Shown here piece after piece: positions 21,283-32,286 of a stretch of 64,000 nucleotides of DNA. Under the pieces are notes generated by a model. That model did not search any database, had not been told where the DNA came from, and worked only from the letters and a program-made list of their open reading frames with translations. The stretch is from contig NZ_JAPCWC010000006.1 of assembly GCF_026420865.1 (NCBI RefSeq), positions 186,001 to 250,000 of the forward strand. The letters run 5' to 3'. The position numbers and the translations under genes are program-made. The stretch is from Novosphingobium clariflavum. Its GTDB lineage: Bacteria; Pseudomonadota; Alphaproteobacteria; Sphingomonadales; Sphingomonadaceae. Positions within the stretch are counted from its first letter, which is position 1. The number at the start of each line of letters is the position of its first letter.

Positions 21283-22566
21283 TCAGCGCTGGGCGATCGG
21301 CACGTAGTCGCGCTGCGTCGGGCCGGTGTAGAGCTGGCGCGGACGGCCGATCTTCTGGCCTGGATCCGAGATCATTTCGTTCCACTGCGCGACCCAACCC
21401 ACGGTGCGGGCAAGGGCGAAGAGCGCGGTGAACATCGTGGTCGGGAAGCCGATGGCCGAGAGGATGATGCCCGAGTAGAAGTCGACGTTCGGGAACAGCT
21501 TCTTTTCTGCGAAGTACGGATCGCTGAGGGCGATCTCTTCGAGGCGCAGGGCGGTTTCGAAGAGCGGATCGGTGACCTTGAGCGCGTCGAACACTTCGCG
21601 GACGGTCTTCTGCATGACCGTGGCGCGCGGGTCGTAGTTCTTGTAGACGCGGTGACCGAAGCCCATCAGGCGGAACGGATCGTTCTTGTCCTTGGCGCGG
21701 TCGATGTAGTGCTGGATGCGGTCCGGGGTGCCGATTTCCTTGAGCATGTTGAGCGCGGCTTCGTTCGCGCCGCCGTGGGCAGGGCCCCAGAGGCAGGCAA
21801 TGCCGGCCGCGATGCACGCGAAGGGATTGGCGCCCGACGAACCGGCGAGGCGCACGGTCGAGGTCGAGGCGTTCTGCTCGTGGTCGGCGTGGAGGATGAA
21901 GATGCGGTCCATCGCCTTTTCGACGGCGGGGATCACTTCATATTCTTCCGCCGGCACACCGAAGGTCATGCGCAGGAAGTTGCCGGTGTAGCTCAGCTTG
22001 TTGTCGGGATAGACGAAGGGCTGGCCGACCGAGTACTTGTAAGCGGCAGCGGCGATCGTCGGCATTTTGGCGATGAGACGGTGCGAGCTGATCTTGCGGT
22101 GCTCGGGATCCGAGATGTCGGTGGAGTCGTGGTAGAACGCCGAAAGGGCGCCGACCACGCCGCACATGATCGCCATCGGGTGGGCGTCACGGCGGAAACC
22201 GCGGTAGAAGTTCGCCAGCTGCTCGTGGAGCATGGTGTGGCGGGTGATGGTGTTTTCGAAAGTCGCCAGTTCGTCTGCGTTCGGCAGTTCGCCGTTGAGC
22301 AGCAGGTAGCTGGTTTCCATGAACGACGAATTCTCGGCCAGCTGGCCGATCGGATAGCCGCGGTGCAGAAGGACGCCCTCGTCACCGTCGATATAGGTGA
22401 GCGCGCTCTCGCAGCTGGCCGTCGACGTGAAGCCGGGGTCGTACGTGAACTTGCCCGTCTGGGCGTAGAGCTTCCGGATATCGATTACGTCCGGACCGAC
22501 ACTGCCCTTGAGCACGGGATAATCGAATTCCGTGCCACCAGCATTCAGTTTGACCTGATCACCCAC
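21283..22566 (-). CDS. gltA: Citrate synthase
   Basis: Condenses oxaloacetate and acetyl-CoA to citrate, entry step of the TCA cycle. 427 residues, the type II (hexameric, NADH-sensitive) length. Catalytic motifs are present: [11 protein letters not shown] (His), [15 protein letters not shown] (His and substrate Arg) and NVDFYSG (Asp). The start codon is GTG 22566, supported by AAGGAG at 22576-22581, eight-odd bases upstream and overlapping the gltX stop. It forms a gltX-gltA operon. Confidence 0.97.
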   Translation of the reverse strand: MGDQVKLNAGGTEFDYPVLKGSVGPDVIDIRKLYAQTGKFTYDPGFTSTASCESALTYIDGDEGVLLHRGYPIGQLAENSSFMETSYLLLNGELPNADELATFENTITRHTMLHEQLANFYRGFRRDAHPMAIMCGVVGALSAFYHDSTDISDPEHRKISSHRLIAKMPTIAAAAYKYSVGQPFVYPDNKLSYTGNFLRMTFGVPAEEYEVIPAVEKAMDRIFILHADHEQNASTSTVRLAGSSGANPFACIAAGIACLWGPAHGGANEAALNMLKEIGTPDRIQHYIDRAKDKNDPFRLMGFGHRVYKNYDPRATVMQKTVREVFDALKVTDPLFETALRLEEIALSDPYFAEKKLFPNVDFYSGIILSAIGFPTTMFTALFALARTVGWVAQWNEMISDPGQKIGRPRQLYTGPTQRDYVPIAQR

Positions 22567-22579
22567 CAGTTATTACTCC

Positions 22580-24034
22580 TTATATGTGCGACCCGGTCGT
22601 GGCGTCTGCCTGCTCGCCAATGCGAGCAAGGCTTTCGTCCCGGCCGAGCAGTACCAGTACGTCGAAAATGCCCGGAGAGGTCGTCTGACCCGTCAGGGCA
22701 GCGCGCAGCGGCTGCGCGAGTTTGCCGAGGCCTAATCCCAGCTCCTCGGCCATTGCCTTCAGGCAGGCTTCCAATGCCTCGAGGTTCCAGTCGGAAACCC
22801 CGGAAAGACGCTCGTGGATGCCGGCAAGGCGCGAGCGCGCCTCGTCGGTCAGGAGCGCCTGCGCCTTCTCGCTGAATGAGAGGGGGCGCACGGCGAACAG
22901 GAAGGCCGCGCCTTCTGCAAGTTCATTGAGGTCCTTTGCCCGGACCTTCAGGACAGGCATGGCCTGCGCGAGCAGCGCCATGTCGGGATTTTCGTAACCG
23001 GCCTTGGCGAGGCGCGGTGCGACCAGATCGGCAAGGCGGGTGTCGTCCGCTTCGCGCAGATAGTGGCCGTTGAGATTCTGCAGCTTGGCAAAGTCGAAGC
23101 GCGAGGGCGATTTGCCCACGTCCGCCATGTCGAACCATTCCACGGCCTGTTCGCGGCTGATGAATTCCTCATCGCCGTGACCCCAGCCGAGGCGCAGCAG
23201 GTAATTGAACAGCGCTTCGGGCAGCACGCCCATCTCGTCGCGGTAGGCATCGACGCCCAGCGCGCCGTGGCGCTTGGAAAGCTTGGCGCCGTCCGAACCA
23301 TGGATCAGTGGCACGTGACCATAGACCGGCACGTCCCAGCCCATTCCGTGAATGATGACGAGCTGGCGGAAGGCATTGTTGAGATGATCGTCGCCGCGCA
23401 GCACGTGCGTGACACCCATGTCGTTATCGTCGACCACGACCGCGAGCATGTAGGTGGGCGTGCCGTCAGAGCGCAGGATGACGAAGTCGTCGATTTCCTC
23501 GTTCTTGACGGTGACTTCGCCCTGTACGAGATCGGCGATCGTCGTCTCGCCTTCGCGCGGTGCCTTGATGCGTACGACGTAGGACTTGTCGGCCGGCCAG
23601 GTCGACGGATCGGCATCGCGCCATTCGCTGTCGATTCGGAACGGGCGGCGTTCTTCCTGCGCCTTCTGGCGACGCTCAGCCAGCTCTTCGGGCGTCAGGT
23701 AGCAACGATAGGCGTGGCCGCGCGCCATGAGTTCGGCCGCGACTTCGGCATGACGGTCCGAGCGGGCGAACTGGAACACGGCGGGCTCATCGCCTTCGAG
23801 ACCAAGCCAGGTCAGTCCGTCGAAAATGGCCTCGATTGCCGGCTCCGTCGAACGGGCGCGGTCGGTGTCCTCGATGCGGAGCAGATACTTGCCACCGTGG
23901 TGGCGGGCGTAAAGCCAGTTGAAAAGCGCGGTACGGGCGCCGCCGATATGCAGGAAACCCGTGGGCGAGGGGGCAAAACGAGTGACGACGGCTTTCTTTT
24001 CCGTCTGTCCGCTCGATGCACTGCCGCTTGCCAT
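22580..24034 (-). CDS. gltX: Glutamyl-tRNA synthetase
   Basis: Class I aminoacyl-tRNA synthetase charging tRNA-Glu. 484 residues. The HIGH motif is [14 protein letters not shown] (residues 28-41), and the KMSKS counterpart is [10 protein letters not shown] (about 250-259). The C-terminal anticodon-binding helices are complete. Its start lies only 20 bases from the divergent comEC start, so its promoter must lie within the 5' part of comEC. gltA follows 13 bases downstream. Confidence 0.97.
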   Translation of the reverse strand: MASGSASSGQTEKKAVVTRFAPSPTGFLHIGGARTALFNWLYARHHGGKYLLRIEDTDRARSTEPAIEAIFDGLTWLGLEGDEPAVFQFARSDRHAEVAAELMARGHAYRCYLTPEELAERRQKAQEERRPFRIDSEWRDADPSTWPADKSYVVRIKAPREGETTIADLVQGEVTVKNEEIDDFVILRSDGTPTYMLAVVVDDNDMGVTHVLRGDDHLNNAFRQLVIIHGMGWDVPVYGHVPLIHGSDGAKLSKRHGALGVDAYRDEMGVLPEALFNYLLRLGWGHGDEEFISREQAVEWFDMADVGKSPSRFDFAKLQNLNGHYLREADDTRLADLVAPRLAKAGYENPDMALLAQAMPVLKVRAKDLNELAEGAAFLFAVRPLSFSEKAQALLTDEARSRLAGIHERLSGVSDWNLEALEACLKAMAEELGLGLGKLAQPLRAALTGQTTSPGIFDVLVLLGRDESLARIGEQADATTGSHI

Positions 24035-24054
24035 TGTTATTACCTTCCGTCCTA

Positions 24055-26271
24055 ATGTCGGTCATGGCCAGCCAAGCCGCCCCGACCGATGATCCCGAGC
24101 TTCCGGCCTATGCCGGAGGCGCTGCATTGCAGCATCGCCCATGGATCAGCCAGAGCCACATGTCGAGCAGATTGGACGAAGTCGAGTGTTTTCTTTCGAA
24201 CTGCGGTTTCGATAGAGGGCCATGGTTAGTTGCAGCTTTCGGAACCGGAATCCTGTGCTGGTTTGTCTTGCCGGCACCGGCGTACTGGATCGCATTTGGC
24301 GCCATTTGTGTCGCCATTGGAGCAGGGTGCCTGGCATGGCGGGAGGGACGGTTCCGCTATCCGTTGCTGCGCCGGGCGGCCTGGTCGCTGACGGCGCTGA
24401 TTTTGGCGGGTTTTCTGGTGATCTGGGGGAAGTCCGCGCTGATCGGCACAGCCGCGATTTCACGTCCGATTTCGGGCAGTCTGGTGGGGCGGGTGCTGTC
24501 GGTGGAGGAGCAACCGGCATTCTCGCGTGACAGGCTGTTGCTGGCAATGCGGGAACCGGGCACCGGGCGTGCGATCAAGGTCAGGGTCAACGTTTCGACA
24601 CGCTTCGTACGCAACTCACAAGGGCTCTTGATTGCGCCGGGCGCATTGATCCGATTCCATGGGAGGCTGGTCGCGCCTGCACCGCCGATGTTTCCGGGAG
24701 GCTACGATTTCGCCCGGGCGGCGTGGTTCTCCGGCCTGTCCGCGACGGGAAGTGTCACGGCGCCGATCGTGGTGCTTGCACCAGGCACGAGTGAGAGTGA
24801 AAATCGGTTGGCACGGTGGCGTTCCGAACTTGCCGGCCATGTTCGGTCACGGCTTGCCCCCACAGAAGCAGGAATCGCGGTTGCCCTTGTGACTGGCGAT
24901 ATGGGCAGCATCGGCGAAAGCGACGCCCAGGCGATGCGCGATTCCGGGCTGGCCCATCTGCTTTCGATCAGTGGATTGCATGTCAGCGCCGTGATCGGCG
25001 CGGTATATGTCGTCATCCTGCGGCTCCTGGCGCTTTTCCCCGCCGTTGCACTGCGGGTGCGGTTGCCTGTAACGGCCGCGGCCGTCGGGGCGCTCGCCGG
25101 AATCGGGTACACGGCGCTTACGGGATCTCAGGTGCCGACGGTCCGTTCCTGTGCAGGAGCCTTGCTGGTATTGATCGCGTTGGCGTTGGGGCGAGAGGCC
25201 ATGTCAGTCCGTCTGCTTGCGGCAACAGCGTTCGCGGTGATGCTGTTCTGGCCCGAAAGCATTGTCGGGCCGAGCTTCCAGATGAGTTTTGCGGCAGTTC
25301 TTGTCCTGATCGTTGTTGGTAATGCGGGACCGATCAAGCGTTGGCTGAGCCCGCGCGACGATGGTTGGCCGATGAAGCTGGTGCGCGCACTGACGCTGAT
25401 GCTGGTGACAGGTGCGGCGATCGAATGTGTGCTGATGCCGATCGGGCTCTACCACTTCCACCGTGCCGGGGTGTACGGCGCACTCGCCAATCTGGTGGCC
25501 ATACCGCTTACGACATTTGTCATCATGCCGCTGGTTGCATTCAGTCTGCTGCTCGACCTTGCGGGTGTCGGTGAGCCGGTCTGGTGGCTGTCCGGGGAGG
25601 CAATTTCGATGCTCCTTGCGCTTGCCAGGAACGTTGCGCATTTTCCGGGCGCAGTCAGCGCCATGCCCAGGATGGGCGGCGGCCATTTCCTCCTTTTTGT
25701 CATCGGCGGGCTGTGGTTCGCGCTGTGGAGCCACCGGGTCCGTTTCTGGGGTGTTGTTCCCGCTGTCCTGGGAATCGGCGGGCTGCTGATGGTGCAGCCG
25801 CCGGACCTCCTGGTTTCCGGCGATGGGCGCCATGTCGCTCTGGTGGTCGACAATGGCACGAAGTTGGCCGTGCTGCGCGACGGTGTGGGGGACTATGCAA
25901 GAGACAGTCTCGTCGAGACTGCGGGGCTCCAGTCGGGAACGATGGCCTTGCAGGATTGGTCGGGCGCGCGCTGCAATGCTGATTTTTGCATGGTGACGGT
26001 CGAGAAAACCGGTCGGATCTGGCGGATCCTGCTGTCGCGCAACCGTGCGCATGTGCCTCTGGCTTCACTCGCTCGGGCCTGTGCTGCCAGCGACATCGTC
26101 ATCGCTGATCGTTACCTGCCACCAGCGTGCAGCCCGAGATGGCTGAAATTCGATCGACAGGCGCTCGCGCGGACCGGCGGTGTAACGGTTGAACTTGGGA
26201 ATGCGACTTTTCAGAGCGTTGCTCAGGAACAGGGGCGGCACGGTTGGTGGCGTTCGGCGCAAGGAGGCTGA
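24055..26271 (+). CDS. comEC: ComEC/Rec2-family membrane protein
   Basis: Family members form the inner-membrane DNA channel of natural transformation. 738 residues from ATG 24055 (ATG 24064 also possible). An N-terminal DUF4131-like section is followed by the competence domain with many helices and the motif [18 protein letters not shown]. The C-terminal region (about 570-738) does not show the HxHxDH zinc motif of the metallo-beta-lactamase nuclease domain, so nuclease activity is doubtful. Divergent from gltX, convergent with lexA. Confidence 0.88.
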   Translation: MSVMASQAAPTDDPELPAYAGGAALQHRPWISQSHMSSRLDEVECFLSNCGFDRGPWLVAAFGTGILCWFVLPAPAYWIAFGAICVAIGAGCLAWREGRFRYPLLRRAAWSLTALILAGFLVIWGKSALIGTAAISRPISGSLVGRVLSVEEQPAFSRDRLLLAMREPGTGRAIKVRVNVSTRFVRNSQGLLIAPGALIRFHGRLVAPAPPMFPGGYDFARAAWFSGLSATGSVTAPIVVLAPGTSESENRLARWRSELAGHVRSRLAPTEAGIAVALVTGDMGSIGESDAQAMRDSGLAHLLSISGLHVSAVIGAVYVVILRLLALFPAVALRVRLPVTAAAVGALAGIGYTALTGSQVPTVRSCAGALLVLIALALGREAMSVRLLAATAFAVMLFWPESIVGPSFQMSFAAVLVLIVVGNAGPIKRWLSPRDDGWPMKLVRALTLMLVTGAAIECVLMPIGLYHFHRAGVYGALANLVAIPLTTFVIMPLVAFSLLLDLAGVGEPVWWLSGEAISMLLALARNVAHFPGAVSAMPRMGGGHFLLFVIGGLWFALWSHRVRFWGVVPAVLGIGGLLMVQPPDLLVSGDGRHVALVVDNGTKLAVLRDGVGDYARDSLVETAGLQSGTMALQDWSGARCNADFCMVTVEKTGRIWRILLSRNRAHVPLASLARACAASDIVIADRYLPPACSPRWLKFDRQALARTGGVTVELGNATFQSVAQEQGRHGWWRSAQGG

Positions 26272-26273
26272 AG

Positions 26274-26307
26274 AAAAGCGGGGTCGTGTCGCTGCGATAC
26301 CGCTTTT
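26274..26307. terminator. Possible bidirectional terminator, comEC/lexA
   Basis: An eight-base stem AAAAGCGG/CCGCTTTT with an 18-base loop lies just after the comEC stop, between convergent genes. The T runs are short, so the call is tentative. Confidence 0.35.
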
Positions 26308-26440
26308 GTGCTGCCTATGTCTGGCGATTTGCGCCTGTTCTGTGCGTGGTTGGCGAAGGGAAGAATAATGCCTCTTCGCGCAGCAAGCGCAATGGCTGGG
26401 GCGGCCGAATCCCGGGTTTCGGGCAGGCGGCCGCGTGCCG

Positions 26441-27124
26441 TCAATGATACTGGCGAAGAATGCCGGTCAGCTTGCCTTGCACCTGAACTTCATCGGCACC
26501 GTAGATCTGTGGTTCGTACGCGGCATTCGCCGGATCGAGGCGAACCTTGCCGCCCTCGCGGCGCAAGTACTTGAGCGTCGCTTCCTCGCCGCGCACGAGC
26601 GCCACCACGATCTCGCCGTCGCGGGCGATGTCGGTTCGCTTCACCAAGGCGAGATCGCCATCGAGAATGCCCGCTTCAATCATCGAATCGCCGGATACTT
26701 CAAGAGCGTAGTGTTCTCCTGCCCCAAGCAGGGCGGCCGGCACGGGCAATGTGGACTGGCCTTCCAGTGCCTCGATCGGAACGCCTGCGGCGATGCGCCC
26801 GTGGAGCGGAATCTCGATCACGTCGTTTGCCGGAGCGTGGCTTGCCGCGGCAGGCGCGGATTGCGGCGCTTCGGGTGCCTTTGCCGGGGCAATCGGCTTG
26901 CTGGTGATGTCTTCGGGCTGGCGAAGCACTTCCAGCGCGCGCGCGCGGTTCGGCAGGCGCCGGATGAAGCCGCGTTCCTCGAGCGCGGAAATCAGGCGGT
27001 GCACCCCAGACTTGGACTTGAGGTCCAGCGCGTCCTTCATTTCTTCGAAGCTGGGCGAGACGCCGCTGTCCTCAAGCCTGAGCTGGATGAACCGGAGCAA
27101 TTCGTGCTGCTTGCGCGTCAACAT
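26441..27124 (-). CDS. lexA: LexA SOS repressor
   Basis: Represses DNA-damage genes and cuts itself when stimulated by RecA filaments. Start ATG 27124 gives 227 residues ([10 protein letters not shown]), the family start; the frame extends further upstream without similarity. Winged helix at 1-65; a Pro/Ala-rich linker (70-100) longer than in E. coli; cleavage site A113-G114; catalytic Ser147 (GDSM) and Lys185 (TLK). An SOS box lies 76 bases upstream, so it is probably self-regulated. Confidence 0.97.
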   Translation of the reverse strand: MLTRKQHELLRFIQLRLEDSGVSPSFEEMKDALDLKSKSGVHRLISALEERGFIRRLPNRARALEVLRQPEDITSKPIAPAKAPEAPQSAPAAASHAPANDVIEIPLHGRIAAGVPIEALEGQSTLPVPAALLGAGEHYALEVSGDSMIEAGILDGDLALVKRTDIARDGEIVVALVRGEEATLKYLRREGGKVRLDPANAAYEPQIYGADEVQVQGKLTGILRQYH

Positions 27125-27199
27125 GTGGCCTGCCTCGCCTGATGGGCCGCGCGACGCGGCCTTGTTCCTCTCGCGTAGAACACTTCGAGTTCTGTTCGC

Positions 27200-27214
27200 G
27201 AACAATGCGAGAAC
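27200..27214 (-). promoter_or_regulatory. LexA box upstream of lexA
   Basis: The minus strand reads GTTCTCGCATTGTTC, an exact match to the alphaproteobacterial SOS consensus GTTC-N7-GTTC. It is 76-90 bases before the lexA ATG, where self-repression is expected. An additional GTTC at 27189-27192 (plus strand) makes a 15-base inverted arrangement with the first half-site. Confidence 0.85.
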
Positions 27215-27238
27215 AACTAAGCAACGAAATGTGCATCG

Positions 27239-28459
27239 TCAAGCGATACCGCCATTCTGGAGCAAGTAGACCCGTACCGGATCTCCGGCTTTTGCTGCAG
27301 GCATGCCCGCCGGTCGGTCGATGAGCACATTGCTGGCCGCCAGCGCGGCCAGTGCGCCACTATCCTGGAGCACATGAGAGGTCACCGTCGCGCCGTCCCA
27401 GAGACCCCGCAGGAATTCCCGGCGATCTGAACTGGCGGGAAGCGGAGCGGCAAGGCATGCATCGAATGACAGCGGGAGCGGACTGCGCGCACCCAGCATC
27501 GCGCGTAATACCGGCAGCAGGAAATGATAGGCGGTGACCAGACTGGACACGGGATTGCCGGGCAGGCCGAGCACGATCTGTTGCCGCGCACCTGCGGTCT
27601 TGACGGCAACCAGCAGCGGCTTGCCCGGCTTGATGGCCACACGCCAGAAGTCGATCCGGGCGCCCCACGCTTCGAGGGCGGGACGGATCAGGTCATGATC
27701 GCCGACGGATGCTCCGCCGCTGGTGATGACAAGGTCGACGTCTTTGGCGGTTTCGAAGGCGGCAAGCAAGGCGTCGAGATGGTCGGCGACCGGTCCGATT
27801 CGCGTGATTTCCACCGGAAGGGTCCGTGCGAGAGCTGCGAGCATCACGCCGTTGCTGGCGGGCACCTGATGTGCTTCGCAGGTTTCCGGATCGGGCGCGA
27901 GCTCGTCGCCGCTGTCGATCACCGCGATGCGCGGCATGCGGCATACGGGGAGGTGCTTGTGACCGGCGGCAATTGCCAGGGCCGCTTGCGCGGGGCCAAT
28001 CCGGATGCCTGCCGGAAGGATTTCGCGGCCCTCCGGAAAGTCCATGCCCCGGCAGCGGATGTGCTTGCCGGCAGGAGAGGGGGCGTCGCCGGTCAGCGTG
28101 ACATGATGATCCACGCGGGCAAGGTCTTCCTGCACGATCACGGCATCGGCGCCTGCAGGAAGGAGTGCGCCGGTGGAAATACGCACGGCCTGCCCCGGGA
28201 CGACCGTCTCGGCATAAGGATGGCCGGCTGCGCTTTCGCCGATGACGTGCCACGGGCCAGCCAGATCGCTGGAGGCTACGGCATAACCGTCCATGGCCGA
28301 GACATCGGCGGCAGGTTGGGTGCGCCGCGCGAAGAGCGGCTCGGCGAGATAGCGCCCGAGGGCGCCTTCCATGTCGACCCGCTCGATCGACAGCGGGGTG
28401 ACCAGCTTCAGCAGCCTTTCCTGTGCCTGCTCGAGCGTCAGCATTCGACCTCCGGTCAT
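27239..28459 (-). CDS. moeA: Molybdopterin molybdotransferase
   Basis: Inserts molybdate into adenylylated molybdopterin, the last step of basic Mo-cofactor synthesis. 406 residues. Family features: AADVSAMDGYAV near residue 50, a MoCF-like domain with ITSGGASVGDHD, and GLPGNPVSS in the substrate region. The ATG at 28459 overlaps the moaC stop by one base; ATG 28444 is an alternative five residues in. It is cotranscribed with moaC, upstream of lexA. Confidence 0.95.
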   Translation of the reverse strand: MTGGRMLTLEQAQERLLKLVTPLSIERVDMEGALGRYLAEPLFARRTQPAADVSAMDGYAVASSDLAGPWHVIGESAAGHPYAETVVPGQAVRISTGALLPAGADAVIVQEDLARVDHHVTLTGDAPSPAGKHIRCRGMDFPEGREILPAGIRIGPAQAALAIAAGHKHLPVCRMPRIAVIDSGDELAPDPETCEAHQVPASNGVMLAALARTLPVEITRIGPVADHLDALLAAFETAKDVDLVITSGGASVGDHDLIRPALEAWGARIDFWRVAIKPGKPLLVAVKTAGARQQIVLGLPGNPVSSLVTAYHFLLPVLRAMLGARSPLPLSFDACLAAPLPASSDRREFLRGLWDGATVTSHVLQDSGALAALAASNVLIDRPAGMPAAKAGDPVRVYLLQNGGIA

Positions 28460-28941
28460 CAGGCAAGGTCCTCCGCGATCCAGTGGCCGGACTTTCCGCC
28501 GCGCTTCTCGATCAGGCGAATCTCGCCGATGACCATACCCTTGTCGAGTGCCTTGGCCATGTCATAGATTGTCAGGAGGGCGACGGATGTAGCTGTAATT
28601 GCTTCCATTTCTACTCCGGTTTTGCCGGTGAGCGAAGCGGTCGCGGTGGCCCGGATGGCGTTGTCCTCGAAGGTGAAATCGACATTGACGGCATCGAGCA
28701 TCAGCGGTTGACACATCGGGATCAGGTCGGACGTCTTCTTGCCTGCCATGATCCCGGCGATGCGGGCGGTGCCCAGTACGTCACCCTTTGGGGCATCGCC
28801 GGCGCGGATCGCCTCCAGCGCTGAGGTTGTCATGGTGATGCGGCCCGAGGCGACCGCGAGGCGCTGGGTTTCGGCCTTGGCGCCGACGTCCACCATGCGG
28901 GCGGTTCCGTCCGAATCGATGTGGGTGAGGTTCTTGGTCAT
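28459..28941 (-). CDS. moaC: Cyclic pyranopterin monophosphate synthase
   Basis: Converts the GTP-derived 3',8-cyclo intermediate to cyclic pyranopterin monophosphate with MoaA. ATG 28941 was chosen (160 residues, start MTKNLTHID); a longer frame upstream adds 18 non-conserved residues. The conserved stretch [13 protein letters not shown] and the helix [23 protein letters not shown] are intact. Its stop overlaps moeA. moaA is not present in this window. Confidence 0.95.
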   Translation of the reverse strand: MTKNLTHIDSDGTARMVDVGAKAETQRLAVASGRITMTTSALEAIRAGDAPKGDVLGTARIAGIMAGKKTSDLIPMCQPLMLDAVNVDFTFEDNAIRATATASLTGKTGVEMEAITATSVALLTIYDMAKALDKGMVIGEIRLIEKRGGKSGHWIAEDLA

Positions 28942-28976
28942 TTCGGGCGGCTCGTCCGGGCTACAGGGTGACAGGT

Positions 28977-28996
28977 CGGTTGACACAGTTGACACG
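28977..28996. repeat. Short direct repeat upstream of moaC
   Basis: The octamer GTTGACAC occurs twice, nine bases apart, about 40 bases before the moaC start. Each copy contains TTGACA, a -35-like hexamer for the plus strand, with no clear -10 partner. It may be only a small tandem duplication. Confidence 0.4.
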
Positions 28997-29142
28997 GTTC
29001 TGAAGTCAAAGCGCGCCTGCTGCCGAACGGGCGGATTTGCGCGTTTTCAACGAAGAACGGGCGATCGGTCATGACACCGCGATGGCAGAATTCGGCGTGG
29101 TAGGACAGGTGCTCCGGGGCAATTTTCGTAAGATCGGTCAGG

Positions 29143-29862
29143 ATGGTCGGGTCTATTGCAGGCAATGTGGTGACCATCACGCCAACCTCGAAGAGATCGG
29201 AGCATTACAGACGCCGCTACCTCGAGCGGATTGCGCGCGGGGTGGGGCGGACGGAGGCCGAGCCGGGCGCCGCGGCCGACCTCGAAACGATCTCAGCTTG
29301 GGCGGGGCTTCCGCGCTCGGCTTGGGCAGACGCCATTGGCATTTTGATCGGCGTGGGACTTGGTCGGCGTGGGAGGCGGTGAGTGCGTCACTTCTGGCAG
29401 CAAGGAGCAAGGCCATGAATGACGTCATGACGCCAAGAGTCGAGATCCGTGAGTTTGCCGCCGTTTGCGTGGCGGTGATGGAGCATCCGCCGGTCTATCG
29501 ACTGGCGCAGGACATGTAGGTTTTTGCCGGATAAAATACGTATGTTCAATGTATTGAGGACGGATCCTCACACCGAAGTCGAAGGCGGTCTCCGCGGATG
29601 GCTCTGTGCCTCCGAGCCGTCATGGTTTGTGGGTGACGACCGGGTTTGGGGGGAGGAGATCCCCGGCGGTCGGTGCGCGGTCCTGGCCGTTACCGGCGCG
29701 GCGATGGATCTGGAGGAACCGGCGACGCTGCTCGACCGGGACTGGTTGCCGGCCAGCGGCGAAACCCTTCGCGATTTCCCGCTCTTGTGCGAACGGGTGC
29801 GCCTCTATCCGCAAGTGTCCGCGGCAGAGGCGCTCACCGAATTGATCGTGTCGCTCGCCTGA
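29143..29862 (+). pseudogene. Remnant of an AraC/GyrI-type regulator
   Basis: Three plus-strand pieces in two frames read like parts of one AraC-family regulator with a GyrI effector domain. Bases 29143-29382 contain HYRRRYLERIARGV then DLETISAWAGLPR, similar to the first AraC helix-turn-helix. Bases 29415-29519 (other frame, ending TAG) give TPRVEIREFAAVCVAVMEHPPVYR, the start of a GyrI domain. Bases 29524-29862 (first frame) give IPGGRCAVLAVTG and DWLPASGETLRDFPLL, the GyrI end. About 65 residues of the second AraC helix region appear deleted. The last piece alone could be read as a 112-residue GyrI-like protein from TTG. Confidence 0.55.
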
Positions 29863-29865
29863 GGA

Positions 29866-30657
29866 TCAGGCGCCGGTCAGCAAGATGCGGGTTGCCGCTT
29901 CGACATCGGTTTCCCGCATCAGGCTTTCGCCGACGAGGAAGGTCCGCGCGCCGCAACCTGAGAGTCTTTCGAGGTCAGCGTGGCTGTTAATGCCGCTTTC
30001 GGCGACCAGCAGCGTGCCTTCGGGGGCCAGCGGGGCAAGCCGCTCGGTGGTGCCGATGTCGGTGACGAAGCGCTTGAGATCGCGATTGTTCACGCCGATC
30101 AACCTTGATTTCAGGCGGCTTGCGCGCTCCATTTCAGATTCGTTGTGAACTTCGACCAGGCAGTCCATGCCGCGTTCGTGGGCTGCGGCCTCGATCTCGG
30201 CCATCAGCACGTCGTCGAGCGCGGCGACGATGATCAGGATCGCGTCGGCACCGATCGAACGGGCCTCGGCCACCTGCCAGGGATCGACCATGAAGTCCTT
30301 GCGGATGACCGGCAGCGAACAAGCGGCGCGGGCGTCCATCAGGAAGTCCTCATGACCCTGGAAATACGGCGCGTCGGTTAGCACCGAAAGGCAGGCGGCG
30401 CCGCCGCGCTCATAGGCCAGGGCATGTTCGGCCGGACGGAAATCAGGCCGGATCAGTCCTTTGGACGGCGAGGCTTTCTTGATTTCGGCGATCAGTGCAA
30501 AGCCGGTTTCGGCCTTGGCCCGCAAGGCTGCCTCGAACCCGCGCGGCGCGGTCTGGTAGGCGGCATGCGCGTCGAGGTCGGCCATGGTGGCCACGGCCTT
30601 GCGCGCGGTAACTTCCTCGCGCTTGGTGTCGCAGATCTCGGTAAGCTTGTCGGACAT
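29866..30657 (-). CDS. trpC: Indole-3-glycerol phosphate synthase
   Basis: Ring-closing step of tryptophan synthesis. 263 residues, single-domain (not fused to TrpF). TIM-barrel motifs: [20 protein letters not shown] (catalytic Lys and Ser), [32 protein letters not shown] and FLVGESLM. It is the last trp gene of the minus-strand operon. It converges with the regulator remnant, whose stop is only three bases away. Confidence 0.97.
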   Translation of the reverse strand: MSDKLTEICDTKREEVTARKAVATMADLDAHAAYQTAPRGFEAALRAKAETGFALIAEIKKASPSKGLIRPDFRPAEHALAYERGGAACLSVLTDAPYFQGHEDFLMDARAACSLPVIRKDFMVDPWQVAEARSIGADAILIIVAALDDVLMAEIEAAAHERGMDCLVEVHNESEMERASRLKSRLIGVNNRDLKRFVTDIGTTERLAPLAPEGTLLVAESGINSHADLERLSGCGARTFLVGESLMRETDVEAATRILLTGA

Positions 30658-30676
30658 CGTATCCCTCTCGCGCGGC

Positions 30677-31678
30677 TCAGGCCTTGAGCGCGGAAATCCA
30701 GCAGTTGAGCAGGGCGTTGGCGAGGCCCTTGTCGATGGCTTCGGCCGCTTCCTCGACGCCGTCGCGCCAGGTCTCGACCTCGCCTGCCACGATCAGCGCG
30801 CCGGCGGCGTTGAGCAGCACGGCGTCGCGGTAAGGACCGTGCTCGCCCAGTAGCAGGCGCCGCAGGGCGTCCGCGTTGTAGGCGGCATCGCCGCCACGGA
30901 TCGCGCCGACCGGCGAGATCGGGAGGCCGACATCGCCGGGCGAGACCCGGCGCATGGACAGTTCGCCGTGCCGGATTTCGGCCACTTCGTTGCCGCCGGC
31001 AAGGCTCAGTTCATCGAGCCCCTCGTCGCCGGAGATGACCAGTGAGTGCTCGCTGCCGAGGTGCATCAGCGCTTCGGCGTAGATCGGCACATAAGCCGGA
31101 CGGGCGATGCCGACGAGCTGGCGCCGCACGTTGGCGGGGTTCGCCAGCGGTCCCATCAGGTTGAAGATGGTGCGGCGGCCGATCGCTTTGCGGATCGGCA
31201 TGATGCGGCCCATCGAGGGGTGATGGCGCGCGGCAAACAGGAAGCAGATGCCAAGGTCGGCCAGTGTCTCTTCCGCCGTCTCGGCCGCACGGTCGAGATT
31301 GAGGCCGAGGGCCTCCAGCGTATCGGCTGCGCCGGCCTTGGAACTGGCGGCGCGGTTGCCGTGCTTGGCGACCGGCACGCCGCAGGCCGCGACCACCAGC
31401 GATACGGCGGTGGAAACGTTGAGCGTGTGATGGCCGTCGCCGCCGGTTCCGCAGACGTCGATGGCGTTGGCGGGAGCCTGGATCGGGACCATGCGAGCCC
31501 GCATTGCCCGTGCGGCGCCGGTGATCTCGCTGGCAGTCTCACCGCGTTCGGTGAGGGCCAGCAGGAAGTGCACGATGGCATCGTCGCCCACGCGGCCGTC
31601 GAGGATGGCGCCGAAAGCCTGCTCGGCCTCGGCTTCCTCGATGGGGTGGAGGGGATCGGGCAGGATCATCGTGGTCAT
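30677..31678 (-). CDS. trpD: Anthranilate phosphoribosyltransferase
   Basis: Transfers phosphoribose from PRPP to anthranilate. 333 residues. Motifs: [17 protein letters not shown] (PRPP loop), [22 protein letters not shown] and [30 protein letters not shown]. The start overlaps the trpG stop by ATGA, and 19 bases separate it from trpC. Expression is probably coupled to trpG. Confidence 0.97.
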   Translation of the reverse strand: MTTMILPDPLHPIEEAEAEQAFGAILDGRVGDDAIVHFLLALTERGETASEITGAARAMRARMVPIQAPANAIDVCGTGGDGHHTLNVSTAVSLVVAACGVPVAKHGNRAASSKAGAADTLEALGLNLDRAAETAEETLADLGICFLFAARHHPSMGRIMPIRKAIGRRTIFNLMGPLANPANVRRQLVGIARPAYVPIYAEALMHLGSEHSLVISGDEGLDELSLAGGNEVAEIRHGELSMRRVSPGDVGLPISPVGAIRGGDAAYNADALRRLLLGEHGPYRDAVLLNAAGALIVAGEVETWRDGVEEAAEAIDKGLANALLNCWISALKA

Positions 31679-32286
31679 GCCGCCGTTAGGCCGGTGTCGA
31701 GGCGTGCCGGGAGCTTCGGTTCGACGCCGCAGATCCGCAGGAAGTTCGCCAGCATCGCATGCCCGTGCTGGGTGGCGATGCTTTCCGGGTGGAACTGCAC
31801 GCCGTGGATCGGCAGGCTGGCATGGCGGAAGCCCATGACATGGCCGTCATCCGAGCGGGCATTGACCACCAGCGTCTCGGGAATGTCCTCGACGATCAGC
31901 GAGTGATAGCGCGTGGCCGTGAAGGGGGAAGGCAGGCCCGCGAAGAGGCCGCTGCCGTCATGGGTGACGGGGCTGGTCTTGCCGTGCATCAGGCCGCCGC
32001 GCACCACCTTGCCGCCGAAATACTGGCCGATCGACTGATGGCCGAGGCACACGCCGAGCAGCGGTTTTCCGGCATCGGCCGCCGCGCCCACGAGGTCGAG
32101 GCTGATGCCCGCCTCGTTGGGGGTGCAGGGGCCGGGCGAGATCAGGAAACCCTGTGCGCCGCTGGAAATCGCCTGTCCGGCCGAGAGCGCATCGTTGCGC
32201 ACCACTTCGACTTCCGTGCCCAGTTCCATCACGTAATGGACCAGGTTCCAGGTGAAGCTGTCATAATTGTCGATGACGAGGATCAT
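31675..32286 (-). CDS. trpG: Anthranilate synthase glutamine amidotransferase subunit
   Basis: Releases ammonia from glutamine for TrpE; it may also serve folate synthesis as PabA. ATG 32286 gives 203 residues beginning [18 protein letters not shown], the exact family start; the frame is open upstream inside the neighbouring gene but that part is unrelated. The class I triad is present: C80 (GVCLGHQS) and the His/Glu of [16 protein letters not shown] upstream. ATGA overlaps on both sides. Confidence 0.96.
   Translation of the reverse strand: MILVIDNYDSFTWNLVHYVMELGTEVEVVRNDALSAGQAISSGAQGFLISPGPCTPNEAGISLDLVGAAADAGKPLLGVCLGHQSIGQYFGGKVVRGGLMHGKTSPVTHDGSGLFAGLPSPFTATRYHSLIVEDIPETLVVNARSDDGHVMGFRHASLPIHGVQFHPESIATQHGHAMLANFLRICGVEPKLPARLDTGLTAA

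Noticed and set aside
21277..22875. 532-codon open frame antisense to gltA
   Set aside because: gltA and gltX are certain on the minus strand; this frame has no motif.
28938..29180. 80-codon minus-strand frame ahead of moaC
   Set aside because: It overlaps the moaC start, has no ribosome site and a Cys/Pro/Arg composition with a duplicated octamer rather than protein-like sequence.
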